Positions 40,775 through 49,923 of a DNA stretch of 64,000 nucleotides are shown here, one piece after another. The position numbers and the translations under genes are program-made. Every line of letters begins with the position of its first letter. Position 1 is the stretch's first letter. This DNA is from a bacterium. Lineage in GTDB: Bacteria; Patescibacteriota; Gracilibacteria; JAHISY01. The stretch is from the NCBI GenBank assembly GCA_021779375.1, contig JAJYAT010000002.1:116373-180372 (forward strand). The letters run 5' to 3'. The notes under the pieces were generated by a model. That model made no database searches and was not told the origin of the DNA. It saw only the letters and a list, made by a program, of their open reading frames with translations.

Positions 40775-40794
40775 TTTTTTTTAATCCTGCCGCA

Positions 40795-41805
40795 ATGCAC
40801 ATCATTCAACAAGAAATTGGTTTGCCGAAAATCGTCGCAAAAAAGGTTGGTGAAAATCACACGCTTTTCGCAGTTGCTCCACTTCCGAATGGTTATGGCA
40901 TGACGCTTGGCAATGCTTTTCGCCGCGTATTGCTCTCGAGCTTGCCTGGAGCAGCTGTTGCCGCGGTGAAAATCAAAGGCGCGACGCATGAGTACACCAC
41001 ACTTCCTGGCGTGAAAGACGACGTACTCGACATGCTTTTGAATTTGAAATTGCTCAATCTGAAAAAACACTCGAAGAAAGCGACCATTCTGAAGCTCGAA
41101 GTCAAAAACCGCAGTGGCGAAGTGACCGCGAAAGACATTGAAAAAAATTCTGATGTCGAGATTTTGAATCCGAACCTCGTCATCACGACACTCGACAAAA
41201 AAGGCGACCTCAAAATGGAAATCGTCGTCGAGAAAGACGTCGGCTATCTCGCCGCCGCCGAACGCCAGAAGAACAACAAAGAAGTCGGTTTGATCTACCT
41301 CGACGCGATGTTCTCGCCGATCGAGCGTGTCCGCTACGATGTCACCGCGACTCGTGTCGGTCAGATGACCAATCTCGATAAGCTCGAAATCGAAGTGAAA
41401 ACAAACGGCTCAATGACACCGGAAGACGCGATGAAATTCGCCAGCAACATTTTGAAATCCTACTTCGACCTGTTTAATCAGGCGAATGAGCCAGTCGAAG
41501 AAGAATTCGCGACTGACCCGGCGAAAGTGAGCGCAGCGGAAAAAGCCGAGGCAGCCAAACCACTCATGAAAAATGACACACTCGGTGAGCCGAGCAATGA
41601 GAAATACACGCCGATTGAGACACTCCAATTCTCCCCTCGCACTTTGAATGCTTTGATCAATGGCGGTATCGGTTCAGTCGAGCAGTTGGTGAAATGCAGC
41701 CCGACCAAAATCGGCGAGCTGCGTGGCTTCGGCTCGAAAGCACTCGACGAAGTCGCGGAGAAACTCGCTGCCAAAGGTCTGAAACTCGAAGGCGAAGAAG
41801 AATAA
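40795..41805 (+). CDS. rpoA: RNA polymerase alpha subunit
   Basis: Start chosen at ATG 40795 (MHIIQQEIGLPKIV), downstream of the rpsD stop; the frame is open for 44 further codons inside rpsD. The 336 residues show the N-terminal dimerisation domain (GYGMTLGNAFRRVLLSSLPGAAV in part, VEKDVGYLAA, LIYLDAMFSPIERVRYDV) and the C-terminal domain (TPIETLQFSPRTLNALI, SVEQLVKCSPTKIGELRGFG) that contacts UP elements and activators. Linker is acidic (EEEFATDPAKVSAAEKAEA). Standard gene order and length. Confidence 0.96.
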   Translation: MHIIQQEIGLPKIVAKKVGENHTLFAVAPLPNGYGMTLGNAFRRVLLSSLPGAAVAAVKIKGATHEYTTLPGVKDDVLDMLLNLKLLNLKKHSKKATILKLEVKNRSGEVTAKDIEKNSDVEILNPNLVITTLDKKGDLKMEIVVEKDVGYLAAAERQKNNKEVGLIYLDAMFSPIERVRYDVTATRVGQMTNLDKLEIEVKTNGSMTPEDAMKFASNILKSYFDLFNQANEPVEEEFATDPAKVSAAEKAEAAKPLMKNDTLGEPSNEKYTPIETLQFSPRTLNALINGGIGSVEQLVKCSPTKIGELRGFGSKALDEVAEKLAAKGLKLEGEEE

Positions 41806-41831
41806 TGTCATTCCCGCGTAAGCGGGAAACC
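41806..41831. repeat. GTCATTCCCGC-type REP hairpin between rpoA and rplQ
   Basis: GTCATTCCCGCGTAAGCGGG then AAACC, immediately after the rpoA stop codon, inside the ribosomal operon. A near-identical element is at 43229-43253. Confidence 0.7.
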
Positions 41832-41871
41832 AGAAATTTAGAAATTCTACCAACTCTAAACTAACAACTTC

Positions 41872-42231
41872 ATGCGACATCGTGTCAATAAAATCTCGAG
41901 ACTGGGCCGGGCTGCTGGTGATCGCGGACTTCTGATTCGCAATCTCGCGACCAGCCTCGTCATCCACGAAAAAATCCAGACGACTGCGTCCAAAGCCAAA
42001 GCACTACAGCCGGTCTTCGACCGCCTCATCGTGAATCTAAAGAAAAAACCGGACGACCGCGAAGCGGTGCGTTATCTGAAATCAATCTTGCTCACAGAAA
42101 AAGCGCAAAAAAAAGCATTTTCTGAGCTGAAAGTGAAATACGCCGAGCGTTCAAGCGGATTCACCCGCATCACTCCGATCAGCGTCCAAAAAGGCGATTG
42201 CGCTCCTAAAGTCCAAATTGAATTAATTTAA
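41872..42231 (+). CDS. rplQ: 50S ribosomal protein L17 (bL17)
   Basis: A 119-residue bL17 with the family start MRHRVNKISRLGRAAGDRG, the segment LVIHEKIQTTASKAKALQP and the C-terminal GFTRITPISVQKGDCAP. It follows rpoA as usual. Stop codon and the rplM ATG are contiguous (TAA then ATG). Confidence 0.96.
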   Translation: MRHRVNKISRLGRAAGDRGLLIRNLATSLVIHEKIQTTASKAKALQPVFDRLIVNLKKKPDDREAVRYLKSILLTEKAQKKAFSELKVKYAERSSGFTRITPISVQKGDCAPKVQIELI

Positions 42232-42669
42232 ATGAAAACTACTCTTCCCAAAGTTTCCGAAATTTCCGCGAAAGCGAAATGGTTTCTGATTGATGCCGAA
42301 GGCAAAACCGTCGGCAAGGTCGCGACCGAAGCCGCACGCCGTTTGACTGGCAAATTTCGCATCGACTTCACACCACACCTCGATCTCGGCGACGGCGTCA
42401 TCATCGTGAATGCGGAGAAAGTGCAATTCACCGGCAAGAAATGGACGGACAAACTTTACCGCACTCACTCCGGCTATCGCGGCAATTTGAAGGAAATTGC
42501 AGCGGAAGATTTGTTTAAGAAAAATCCAGCGCGCGTCTTCGAGCTCGCAGTCGCAGGTATGCTGCCGAAAAACAAGATGAAAGATCCCCGCCTCTGCCGT
42601 TTGAAGATTTTTGTCGGCGCGGAACACACGCACACTGCACAGAAACCTGAAGTTATCGAAATCAAGTAA
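42232..42669 (+). CDS. rplM: 50S ribosomal protein L13 (uL13)
   Basis: A 145-residue uL13: KWFLIDAEGKTVGKVATEAARRL near the start, GDGVIIVNAEKVQFTGKKW, the turn YRTHSGYRG, and the helix VFELAVAGMLPKNKM before LKIFVGAEHTHTAQKPE. No spacer to rplQ, so translationally coupled. With rpsI it closes the operon. Confidence 0.96.
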   Translation: MKTTLPKVSEISAKAKWFLIDAEGKTVGKVATEAARRLTGKFRIDFTPHLDLGDGVIIVNAEKVQFTGKKWTDKLYRTHSGYRGNLKEIAAEDLFKKNPARVFELAVAGMLPKNKMKDPRLCRLKIFVGAEHTHTAQKPEVIEIK

Positions 42670-42671
42670 CA

Positions 42672-42730
42672 ACTTAATCCTTAATTCTTACTCCTTAGTT
42701 CTTAATTCTTACTCCTTACTAACTTATTCC
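42672..42730. repeat. Degenerate 7-bp tandem array between rplM and rpsI
   Basis: CTTAATC, CTTAATT, CTTACTC, CTTAGTT, CTTAATT, CTTACTC, CTTACTA, ACTTATT: seven to eight heptamers filling most of the 69-bp gap and ending 9 bp before the rpsI ATG. Same orientation relative to the gene as the gyrB leader array. Confidence 0.75.
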
Positions 42731-42738
42731 TCTCTAAG

Positions 42739-43176
42739 ATGGAAGCCAAAACTGCTAAAAAGGACGATGCGAAAACCGAAGCGCGGCCGTACGTCTTCGC
42801 CATCGGCAAACGCAAAACTGCCGTCGCCCGCGTGAAAATTTTCCCGCAAGGCAAAGGTGAAATCATGGTCAATGAACGCAAATTGAAAGAATATTTTTGC
42901 GTCGGCAAAGATGTCGCGGCTTTCCTCGCGCCCTTCAAATCAGCTGAAACCAGCGAAAAAAGTTACGATCTCGAGATCAAAATCATCGGCGGTGGAATTT
43001 CCGCCGGAGCAGAAGCTTGCCAGCTCGGCATCGCCCGCGCACTCGTGAAAGAAGACGAATCCCGCCGCGGAATTTTGCGAAAAGCCGGCTTCCTCACTCG
43101 CGATGGTCGCACGAAAGAGCGCAAGAAACCAGGTCTCAAACGCGCCCGCCGCGCACCACAGTGGAGCAAACGCTAG
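42739..43176 (+). CDS. rpsI: 30S ribosomal protein S9 (uS9)
   Basis: A 145-residue uS9. A Lys/Asp-rich N-terminal extension (MEAKTAKKDDAKTEARP) precedes the core VFAIGKRKTAVARVKIFP, GGGISAGAEACQLGIARAL and the basic C-terminus KKPGLKRARRAPQWSKR, whose final Lys-Arg reaches the P-site tRNA. Last gene of the operon; its TAG stop begins a 7-bp repeat array. Confidence 0.96.
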   Translation: MEAKTAKKDDAKTEARPYVFAIGKRKTAVARVKIFPQGKGEIMVNERKLKEYFCVGKDVAAFLAPFKSAETSEKSYDLEIKIIGGGISAGAEACQLGIARALVKEDESRRGILRKAGFLTRDGRTKERKKPGLKRARRAPQWSKR

Positions 43177-43202
43177 TAGTTGTTAGCTAATAGTTTGTAG
43201 TT
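43174..43202. repeat. 7-bp array starting at the rpsI stop
   Basis: TAGTAGT, TGTTAGC, TAATAGT, TTGTAGT, related to the AGTTGAT/AGTTTGT array upstream of atpC. Confidence 0.45.
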
Positions 43203-43228
43203 CATGGTCACGAAGTTTTTTTATTTGT

Positions 43229-43253
43229 CATTCCCGCGTAGGCGGGAATCCAG
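43229..43253. repeat. GTCATTCCCGC-type REP hairpin after rpsI
   Basis: GTCATTCCCGCGTAGGCGGG then AATCC, between the convergent rpsI and purT; it could also serve as a bidirectional transcription end. Confidence 0.65.
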
Positions 43254-43272
43254 ATATCACGAGAAATTTTTT

Positions 43273-44451
43273 TTATTCTTCAATCACTTTAATCTGCTCC
43301 AACATCCGTGCGGTTTTTGCACGTGCTTTTTCCGTCGAATCGTCCGCTGCGAGACAGACGCCGAGTCGCCGATTTAGTCGCGAATTTGGTTTGCCGAAAA
43401 GCCGAATCGAAGTATCCTTCTCGACCAGCGCTTTCTCAATTCCCTCGAAAGAAATCTTTTCGGAATTTTTGGCTGCGAGAATCACGCGCGATGCCGCTGG
43501 GCGAATATTTTTAATTTCTGGAATCGGCAGCCCGAGAATCGCCCGCACGTGCAGCTCGAATTCGGACAAATTTTGGGAAATCAATGTGACCAGTCCGGTG
43601 TCGTGCGGTCGCGGCGAGACTTCGCTGAAGATGACTTCGTCGCCCGCGATGAAAAGCTCGACGCCGAAAATTCCACGCCCGCCGAGATTTTCGACGACCG
43701 CGCGCGCAATCGCTTCACACTGCGCGAGAATTTTGGGAGCGAAAATTTGCGGCTGCCAACTCTCACGATAATCGCCGGAAATTTGGATGTGACCAATCGG
43801 TGGACAGAAAGAAATTCCGCCGGCGTGCCGCACTGTGAGCAAAGTAATTTCCGTGTCGAATTTGACGAAAGCCTCGACGATGACCTTTTCCGATTTGCCG
43901 CGCGAGCGGGAAAGTGCATAATTAAAAGCTTTCTCGATGTCGGCTTCGGATTTGATCGTGGACTGACCTTTGCCTGACGAAGACTGAATCGGCTTCACGA
44001 CACAAGGAATCCCGATTTCCACGACGGCTTTTTGGAACTCTTCTAAATTTTCCGCGAAGGCGTAACGCGCGGTTTTGATTTTCAATTCCTCCGCCGCGAG
44101 CCGCCGAATCCCCTCGCGATTCATCGTGAGATGCGCCGCACGCGCCGTCGGAATCACGTTGAAACCCTCTTTTTCCAGCTCGAGCAGCAGTTCAGTATTG
44201 ATTGCTTCAATCTCCGGCACGATGAAATCCGGTCGCTCGCGTTCGATAATTTTACGCAGCTCGGATGAGTTTTGCATATCAATGACAAAGCCTTTTTGCG
44301 CGACTTGCATCGCCGGGGCATTCGCATAGCGGTCGATGCCGATAACCTCGATGCCCAATCGCTGCGCCTCGATCGCGACTTCTTTGCCGAGCTCACCACA
44401 ACCGAGCAAGAGCATTTTGGTCGCAGTGGCAGTGAGCGGTGTACCGAGCAT
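43273..44451 (-). CDS. purT: Formate-dependent phosphoribosylglycinamide formyltransferase
   Basis: ATP-grasp enzyme that makes formyl-GAR from GAR, formate and ATP, an alternative to folate-dependent PurN. Start set at ATG 44451 ([22 protein letters not shown]), matching the family N-terminus; the frame runs 12 codons further up. Nearly every PurT block is present: [78 protein letters not shown] and [16 protein letters not shown]. 392 residues is normal. No other pur gene is nearby, so it may serve salvage or an incomplete purine route. Confidence 0.95.
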   Translation of the reverse strand: MLGTPLTATATKMLLLGCGELGKEVAIEAQRLGIEVIGIDRYANAPAMQVAQKGFVIDMQNSSELRKIIERERPDFIVPEIEAINTELLLELEKEGFNVIPTARAAHLTMNREGIRRLAAEELKIKTARYAFAENLEEFQKAVVEIGIPCVVKPIQSSSGKGQSTIKSEADIEKAFNYALSRSRGKSEKVIVEAFVKFDTEITLLTVRHAGGISFCPPIGHIQISGDYRESWQPQIFAPKILAQCEAIARAVVENLGGRGIFGVELFIAGDEVIFSEVSPRPHDTGLVTLISQNLSEFELHVRAILGLPIPEIKNIRPAASRVILAAKNSEKISFEGIEKALVEKDTSIRLFGKPNSRLNRRLGVCLAADDSTEKARAKTARMLEQIKVIEE

Positions 44452-44533
44452 TTTTAGAGAATTAAAATCGTGTAAGGATTGTAGCAAAAATTCTAATTGA
44501 TTTTTAGGCTATAAAAATTAGGTTTAAATTCGT

Positions 44534-44562
44534 TTGCTTTATTTTCAATAATATAGTAGAAT
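44534..44562 (+). promoter_or_regulatory. Promoter of the Cys-rich secreted protein gene
   Basis: TTGCTT (44534-44539), 17 bp, TAGAAT (44557-44562); start near 44569, 15 nt before the ATG. Confidence 0.65.
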
Positions 44563-44583
44563 GCAGCTTCTAACCAACTAAAA

Positions 44584-46329
44584 ATGCAAAAACAAACAAC
44601 CAAAAGCAAGGCACTGTTGGCAGCTGGCGCCTTCGCTCTCGTCCTCGTGGCTGCTGCCGCCATGACCTTTCTTTCGGGAAACGCACTTTCAGCGAAAGTG
44701 AGTCGCTCCGATCAAAACACTAGCGGCTCGTCCATAACGACGAACAAGAAAACGCCGGCGATTTGCCGAACTTATGCAGCTCCGCCTCCGGACTGGTGTG
44801 CCAATGGCACAATCGTGCCTCAGCCGAAAGATGCGAATGGTTGTGCTGTGCCAGCAAAATGTATTGAGGCGACAACCGCTTGCAACGCCTGCGTCGGTGG
44901 AATAGCTACTGACGAAAAAGATTCCAGTGGTTGCCCGGTTTATATTTGCCCCACAACAGCTACAACGCCGACAACGGGAGCTGCGACGATACCAGCCGAA
45001 GAATTAGGAACAGGAACGGGAGGAGGAATGGTAACAGCTCCGACAACTACAGCAAAAGATCGAGACGATAAAAAAGATAAAAATGAAACATCTAGGGTCA
45101 AAAAACCAGTCAACCGATTTTTCGACTGGAGCTGTGAAGACAGCGACGGCGGAATCAACGCCGAACAAAAAGGAACTGTGACTGCCGTGCTCACAATCGC
45201 GGGAATGAAGTTCCCTCGTCAATACACCGACTACACAGACAGCAAGCAAGGCAAATATTTCATCAAAGAATATTACTGTGATGATAAAAATCAAGCGCGG
45301 TCAAAGAACATCAAATGCAAAAATGGGGCAGTCGATGGAGCGTGCCAAGCAGAAGGTAACGAGGATTCTGTTATAACCGTCTCTGTCACAGGTGACACTC
45401 CTCCTTCAGACATCCTCGTGGCTGGCACAAATGAAGCCAACTTGGTGAATTTTAAAATCACATCTACCAAAGATATAGTGATAAATAAATTACAAATCAC
45501 CAATTCGGGAAACGACGAGAACATTGTCAATCTAATTTTGATAAATTCTGAATCAACAAAAACTGGCTTTTTAACAAATCATGTCGCCGAGTTTGGTGGT
45601 TTAAATTTCAAAATTCCAGCAAATACCACACGGCTTTTCTCGATAGAAGCGGAACTAAACACGATTGCTGACGGAGCTAAGAGCGGCGGCAAAATAAAAA
45701 TCGGCCTCTCAGCTAATGGCTTCGAGGCAATCGAACAAAGCACTGGAACGAAGATTACCAATCCTGGATTCACAGGCACACTGTGGGGAAACGAGATGAC
45801 AGTCTACGAGACAAAGCCGACTGTGACGCTTGCCTCGTCGAGTCCGAGCGGCAGCCGAACAACCTCGATGACAGATGAAGTTTTCGTTTTCAATGTAGCT
45901 GCGGAAAGCACTGAAAATGTACGCCTCAACCAAATAAAAATTAGCCTTGGTTCTGATGCAAGCCTTAACTCAGTAGGCAACGACAGTGAACATACTGCTT
46001 ATCTCAAAGAAGGTGGTTCGACTGTGGCAACCGGCACTGTGCAAATTCAAGATGCATCACACGGCTCAGTCACTTTCACTTTCCCAGCTACGAACCCAGT
46101 CGAAATCACAAAAGGTACATCAAAGACATTTACTTTGCAGCTGAATACTGCCAATTTAATCAGCAGCGAAGCTGGAAAGGACGACCTTCTCACTCCTAGT
46201 ATTCTGCTTGGCAATTCCTCGATTGAGGGTGGGTTTTGGTGGAGCGATACAAATACCGACAACATCAAATGGACTGGGCATAGGGAAAACAGCGATCCAG
46301 CACTTTACGGCTATACTCTGAAATACTAA
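44584..46329 (+). CDS. Secreted/anchored protein with Cys-rich repeats and beta domains, 581 aa
   Basis: An N-terminal hydrophobic segment (KALLAAGAFALVLVAAAAMTF) acts as signal or anchor. Two short Cys-rich modules follow: CRTYAAPPPDWCANGT ... GCAVPAKC and CNACVGGIATDEKDSSGCPVYIC, both of a C-x(n)-C-x(n)-GC-x(n)-C type common in exported CPR proteins and vaguely like antistasin repeats. A Thr-rich linker leads to a charged stretch (KDRDDKKDKNETSRVKKP), then beta-rich domains to the C-terminus. No enzyme motif. Likely a surface or appendage-associated protein. Own promoter and own terminator, so a single-gene transcript. Confidence 0.7.
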   Translation: MQKQTTKSKALLAAGAFALVLVAAAAMTFLSGNALSAKVSRSDQNTSGSSITTNKKTPAICRTYAAPPPDWCANGTIVPQPKDANGCAVPAKCIEATTACNACVGGIATDEKDSSGCPVYICPTTATTPTTGAATIPAEELGTGTGGGMVTAPTTTAKDRDDKKDKNETSRVKKPVNRFFDWSCEDSDGGINAEQKGTVTAVLTIAGMKFPRQYTDYTDSKQGKYFIKEYYCDDKNQARSKNIKCKNGAVDGACQAEGNEDSVITVSVTGDTPPSDILVAGTNEANLVNFKITSTKDIVINKLQITNSGNDENIVNLILINSESTKTGFLTNHVAEFGGLNFKIPANTTRLFSIEAELNTIADGAKSGGKIKIGLSANGFEAIEQSTGTKITNPGFTGTLWGNEMTVYETKPTVTLASSSPSGSRTTSMTDEVFVFNVAAESTENVRLNQIKISLGSDASLNSVGNDSEHTAYLKEGGSTVATGTVQIQDASHGSVTFTFPATNPVEITKGTSKTFTLQLNTANLISSEAGKDDLLTPSILLGNSSIEGGFWWSDTNTDNIKWTGHRENSDPALYGYTLKY

Positions 46330-46344
46330 TTCTTTAGTTCGGTT

Positions 46345-46381
46345 TTAAAAAAATAGCTGCCGTAAGGTGGCTGTTTTTTTG
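46345..46381 (+). terminator. Intrinsic terminator after the Cys-rich protein gene
   Basis: AAAAAAATAGCTGCC, loop GTAA, GGTGGCTGTTTTTTT: imperfect stem with A-tract and T-tract. May serve the convergent gene at 46389 too. Confidence 0.7.
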
Positions 46382-46388
46382 TGGAAAA

Positions 46389-47684
46389 TTACTGTGCCGA
46401 TTTGACCGCGCTTCTCTGGAACCTCGGTTTGGCGGAAATCTCGCTGACGACGATACCAAGCGCAAGCCAGAGAAACGCCTCGCCGGAAAAATTTGTAGAG
46501 AGATAATGGTCAAAATTCGCGAGGGTAAATGCCGCGACGACGAGCGCGAGTGCTTCGAATTTTTGTTTTTTGAAAGCGAAGAAAGCGAGTGTGCCGAAAA
46601 TCGTAATCCACGCCAGTGGTGTAAAAATAGATTCCTCCGCGGTTTTCAGTACGAAAAAATTGTGAACCGGCTGAACCGCGTAAAAATCGAGCTGGGGAAA
46701 TTTCTCGGCGAGCACAGCGGTGAAACTCCCCCGTCCCGTGCCGAGAATATTTTCACGAGCCAGCGTGACGGCAGCGACAATTTGCGCGGAACGCGTCGGC
46801 AAGCTCGGCGCGGAATCGGCAAAGCGCGCGAAAAACGGCGCGCCGAAAAAAATTAGCAATGTGACGAAAAGTGCAGTCGCAACAGCAGCAGAAAAAATCC
46901 GGCGACGAAATTGAAAAATGACAAGCACGCCAAGCGCGAGAAAAAAGGCGAGCGCCGCAGCGCGCGAAAAGGAAAAGAACAAACCGGCGAAAATAACAGC
47001 CGAGACGAAGTAAACAAGCGGATGTTTGCGCGAATAATTCGTCAGCGCGATAAGTGTGAGTGCTGCGATTCCACCGAGAATATTCGCGTGCGCGAGCGTA
47101 CCCATCCCGCGAATCAAAGTCTCCCCGTTCGCTGCAGAGGTTTTGGCGATGTTGAAAGTCGTCGTGTCGAAAAATGATTCGCCGAAAAAATGCAATCCAA
47201 TGTCGCCCTGCGCGAAAAATTGCGCGACTGCCAGCGCAGACTGGCAGAAAATCGCCGCAGCCAGAATACGCACGACCGAACGCGCACCGAAAATACCGCT
47301 CGCGATCAAGAAAGCGGCGGCAGCGAATTCGAGCGTGCGCCAAAACTCAAGCAACGCGAGCAGCGGATCATGCGCAAATGGAACGACGAGAATTTCAACA
47401 GCGAGCAAGATTACAAACGGAACAAGTAGTCTCGGCGAGGGAGATTCCAATTCGATTTGTGAAAAAATAAAAGCGAAGCCTAAAAAAACGAAGGCGATTA
47501 GAAATAAAATTTCGCTCGCCTGAACGAAAAAAGCGAGGTATTCATCGAAGAAGCCACCTGTGTACGACTCGCCAAAATAGACGAGCGAACGAATTCGTAG
47601 CGGCAGGATGAAAAGCCCCAGACCAAAAGATATTTGCGCCAGACGGAGAAAATTCGGCCGCGAAATTTTTCGCCAAAAACGCAT
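46389..47684 (-). CDS. O-antigen ligase/polymerase-like membrane protein
   Basis: A 431-residue integral membrane protein with roughly ten or more hydrophobic helices and a large non-membrane loop near residues 300-350. The loop segment RENILGTGRGSFTAVLAEKFPQ and the preceding SFSRAAALAFFLALGV match the Wzy_C/WaaL pattern (G-x-G-x-G-x-F and an arginine-rich SRxA). The family polymerises or ligates lipid-linked glycans outside the membrane. A TAAAAT box lies 7 nt before the ATG. The next genes upstream encode a solute-binding protein and a glycosyltransferase. Confidence 0.8.
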   Translation of the reverse strand: MRFWRKISRPNFLRLAQISFGLGLFILPLRIRSLVYFGESYTGGFFDEYLAFFVQASEILFLIAFVFLGFAFIFSQIELESPSPRLLVPFVILLAVEILVVPFAHDPLLALLEFWRTLEFAAAAFLIASGIFGARSVVRILAAAIFCQSALAVAQFFAQGDIGLHFFGESFFDTTTFNIAKTSAANGETLIRGMGTLAHANILGGIAALTLIALTNYSRKHPLVYFVSAVIFAGLFFSFSRAAALAFFLALGVLVIFQFRRRIFSAAVATALFVTLLIFFGAPFFARFADSAPSLPTRSAQIVAAVTLARENILGTGRGSFTAVLAEKFPQLDFYAVQPVHNFFVLKTAEESIFTPLAWITIFGTLAFFAFKKQKFEALALVVAAFTLANFDHYLSTNFSGEAFLWLALGIVVSEISAKPRFQRSAVKSAQ

Positions 47685-47691
47685 TGCGGAA

Positions 47692-47697
47692 ATTTTA
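47692..47697 (-). promoter_or_regulatory. -10 box of the O-antigen-ligase-like gene (leaderless)
   Basis: TAAAAT on the minus strand, 7 nt before the ATG at 47684. Confidence 0.45.
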
Positions 47698-47715
47698 CCT
47701 CACCGCGCCCGGAAA

Positions 47716-49062
47716 TTATTCTGACTTCGTGAGCGCATCCTGGAAAGTCGCCCCAAGCTCGCTCGCACCAGCTGAAGGCGTGAGCTTGCCGTCGGAGATG
47801 CGATCGAGCACATCAGCGACGGCCGCGTCGAAAAGCGCGTCGGCAGCGAGCTGAAGGGTGTCAGCGTAAACCGCCTGCTCGACGAAAACTCCGGCGACGG
47901 GATCGGTTTTTTCAGAATCAATCAAATCACGACGCGAAGTCGGACGCTTAGTCGCCTCAAAGTATTTTTCCTCAGCAGCACGCGAAGTCAGATCCATAAT
48001 CAAGCGCCACGAATCAGTCGGCGCATTAGAAGATTTCGCGACAGCGAGCGCGAAGAAGTCCGCCACGGCGACCTTGCCGCTGCCGGCGAGCGGATTGCCA
48101 ATTTGCGGGAGCGGCGCGATACCGATGTCGTCGAGCGAGATAGAACCATCACCCGAATCGAGCAAGTCTTTGATCCGATCGTAATAATACGAAAAACCGA
48201 GAATCATCGCGACGCGCCCACGCGCGAAAGCCGAAACTTCCTGGTCGGGTAAATCAGAGGTGATGCGTGTATTCCAGGAATATTCCTGATTGCGTGGATT
48301 TCGCGAAAAGCTCGTCAAGAAATCGAGTGCACCACTCACGGCCTGACTCGAGACGGATCCGGCGCCGGCGAGCAAATTGCCGCCACCGAGCTGATGATAC
48401 ATCGTGTAAAAAATATCGACACCCCGCGAAATGTTGTCGGCGCGACCAAGCGCAATCCCCGCCAACCGAAAACCAGTCGGCGAATCTGACTGCAGCTGCG
48501 TGAGTCCGATTGAATCACCTCGCACACCTTGCCAAGTTAATTCCGGTGCGGAGTACGCTTTCGAGAGGACATTGCGGAAATAAGTTTTGTTGTAAAAAAT
48601 CGCGAGCGAATCGACATACATCGGCAAGCCGAGGAGCTGATCGAGTCCAGCCGCGTCTTTGACCAAGAGTGTATCACCGACGGCACTGACGAAATCCTTG
48701 GAGACATTGGCGAGCGGATAGCCAAAATCTGCAGGCAACGCCTGCAAGAAATCCTTGTACTTCGGCACCCAGGTATTGTGAATCGCGAACACGTCGGGAC
48801 CTTCTCCGGCAGCGAGCTTGATCAAAAGCGTATCACGGTAATCATCTAAATCGGTGAAATTACGGTAATGCACTTTAACCCCAGTCTTTTTCGTGAAGTC
48901 GTCCAGCAGCGGTTGGATGTCGTCGCTTGAGTCAAATACGCCCCAAAATTCGAGCGTCTTAACAGAATTTTTGTTGGGGCTGCCGAAGATGAAAAAAAGC
49001 AAAAGCCACACGACGATCAGACCACCAATCACCGCGAGGATTTTAAAAAGTTTTTTTTGCAT
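47716..49062 (-). CDS. Extracellular solute-binding protein, sugar type
   Basis: A 448-residue family 1 solute-binding protein. An uncleaved-looking membrane helix (ILAVIGGLIVVWLLLFFIFG) anchors it. The binding-protein core includes TLEFWGVFDSSDDIQPLL, AAGEGPDVFAIHNTWVP, GLPMYVDSLAIFYNKTYF, FARGRVAMILGFSYY and a C-terminal lobe with a conserved ADALFDAAVADVLD region. Ligand is probably a sugar or oligosaccharide. No permease or ATPase gene is adjacent, so it must use components encoded elsewhere, or act as a surface receptor. Confidence 0.85.
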   Translation of the reverse strand: MQKKLFKILAVIGGLIVVWLLLFFIFGSPNKNSVKTLEFWGVFDSSDDIQPLLDDFTKKTGVKVHYRNFTDLDDYRDTLLIKLAAGEGPDVFAIHNTWVPKYKDFLQALPADFGYPLANVSKDFVSAVGDTLLVKDAAGLDQLLGLPMYVDSLAIFYNKTYFRNVLSKAYSAPELTWQGVRGDSIGLTQLQSDSPTGFRLAGIALGRADNISRGVDIFYTMYHQLGGGNLLAGAGSVSSQAVSGALDFLTSFSRNPRNQEYSWNTRITSDLPDQEVSAFARGRVAMILGFSYYYDRIKDLLDSGDGSISLDDIGIAPLPQIGNPLAGSGKVAVADFFALAVAKSSNAPTDSWRLIMDLTSRAAEEKYFEATKRPTSRRDLIDSEKTDPVAGVFVEQAVYADTLQLAADALFDAAVADVLDRISDGKLTPSAGASELGATFQDALTKSE

Positions 49063-49074
49063 TCGCTCGAAATT

Positions 49075-49923
49075 TTAACTTTCTCGGCGCGCTTCGGCAA
49101 TTCCTGCGAGAAAAGCCTTTTTCGCCCGCCCGTAAAATGTGAACGGTAAAAACGTCGCCGCCAGTTTTTGGAAAAACAATTTCGCACCAACTGGCAAGAG
49201 CGCCATTTCCGGATGGAGTTTTTGGAACACGACTAAATTTTGACCGGCGGCGAATTGGCGCGCAGCGAGTGAGTCCGCAGAAATCGCGTGGAAATGTTCG
49301 ACGACTGCCTCCGGCTCGAAAAGTAGTTTTAAGCCTTTTTTGGCGAGACGAAAACCCAGCTCGGCATCTTCGAAACCCCAACCGGAGAATTTTTCGGAGA
49401 ATTTTTCGGAACCGAGAAAAACTTTCTTGAGTGACAAATTTGCGGTGTAAAAACGCCAAAAGTCCGTCTCAGAATTTTGTTTCAAATCATCGAACTTGAA
49501 TTGGGCGCCGGATCGCCCGAGCCAGCGCATGAAACGCGTGACGCGCAGCTCAGGATGCCAGCGCACGATCCCGAGACAAGCGAAATTTGGAGCGGGAAAT
49601 TTTTGATGAAAATTGGCGTGCGTCTCGAGCAAATTATTTTGCGGTAACATGTCGTCGCCGAGGAAAAGAATGATTTCGCCGGAAGCTTGGGCAAGCGCAC
49701 GATTGCGCGCCACCGCCTGACCGGAATTTTTTTGCGAAGAAAATTGAAGTGGGAAATCAACCTTACTTTGGAATTCTTTCAGCAGGCGCGGCGTCGCGTC
49801 GTTCGAACCGTCATCCACCACAATCACCTCAAAGTCGGTGAAGGTTTGCACCGCGAGCAAATTCAAATTGCGGCGCAAAATCTCGGCACGATTGAAAGTC
49901 GGGATGATGACGGAGATTTTCAA
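49075..49923 (-). CDS. Family 2 glycosyltransferase
   Basis: A 282-residue GT2 enzyme: ISVIIPTFNRAEILRRNL at the start, VVDDGSNDATPRLL, AVARNRALAQASGEIILFLGDDM (the metal-binding DxD is GDDM here) and GWGFEDAELGFRLAKKG, the acceptor-binding ED motif. It should add a sugar to a surface glycan. Overlaps the tsaD stop by 4 bp; the pair is an odd but tight translational coupling. Confidence 0.9.
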   Translation of the reverse strand: MKISVIIPTFNRAEILRRNLNLLAVQTFTDFEVIVVDDGSNDATPRLLKEFQSKVDFPLQFSSQKNSGQAVARNRALAQASGEIILFLGDDMLPQNNLLETHANFHQKFPAPNFACLGIVRWHPELRVTRFMRWLGRSGAQFKFDDLKQNSETDFWRFYTANLSLKKVFLGSEKFSEKFSGWGFEDAELGFRLAKKGLKLLFEPEAVVEHFHAISADSLAARQFAAGQNLVVFQKLHPEMALLPVGAKLFFQKLAATFLPFTFYGRAKKAFLAGIAEARRES

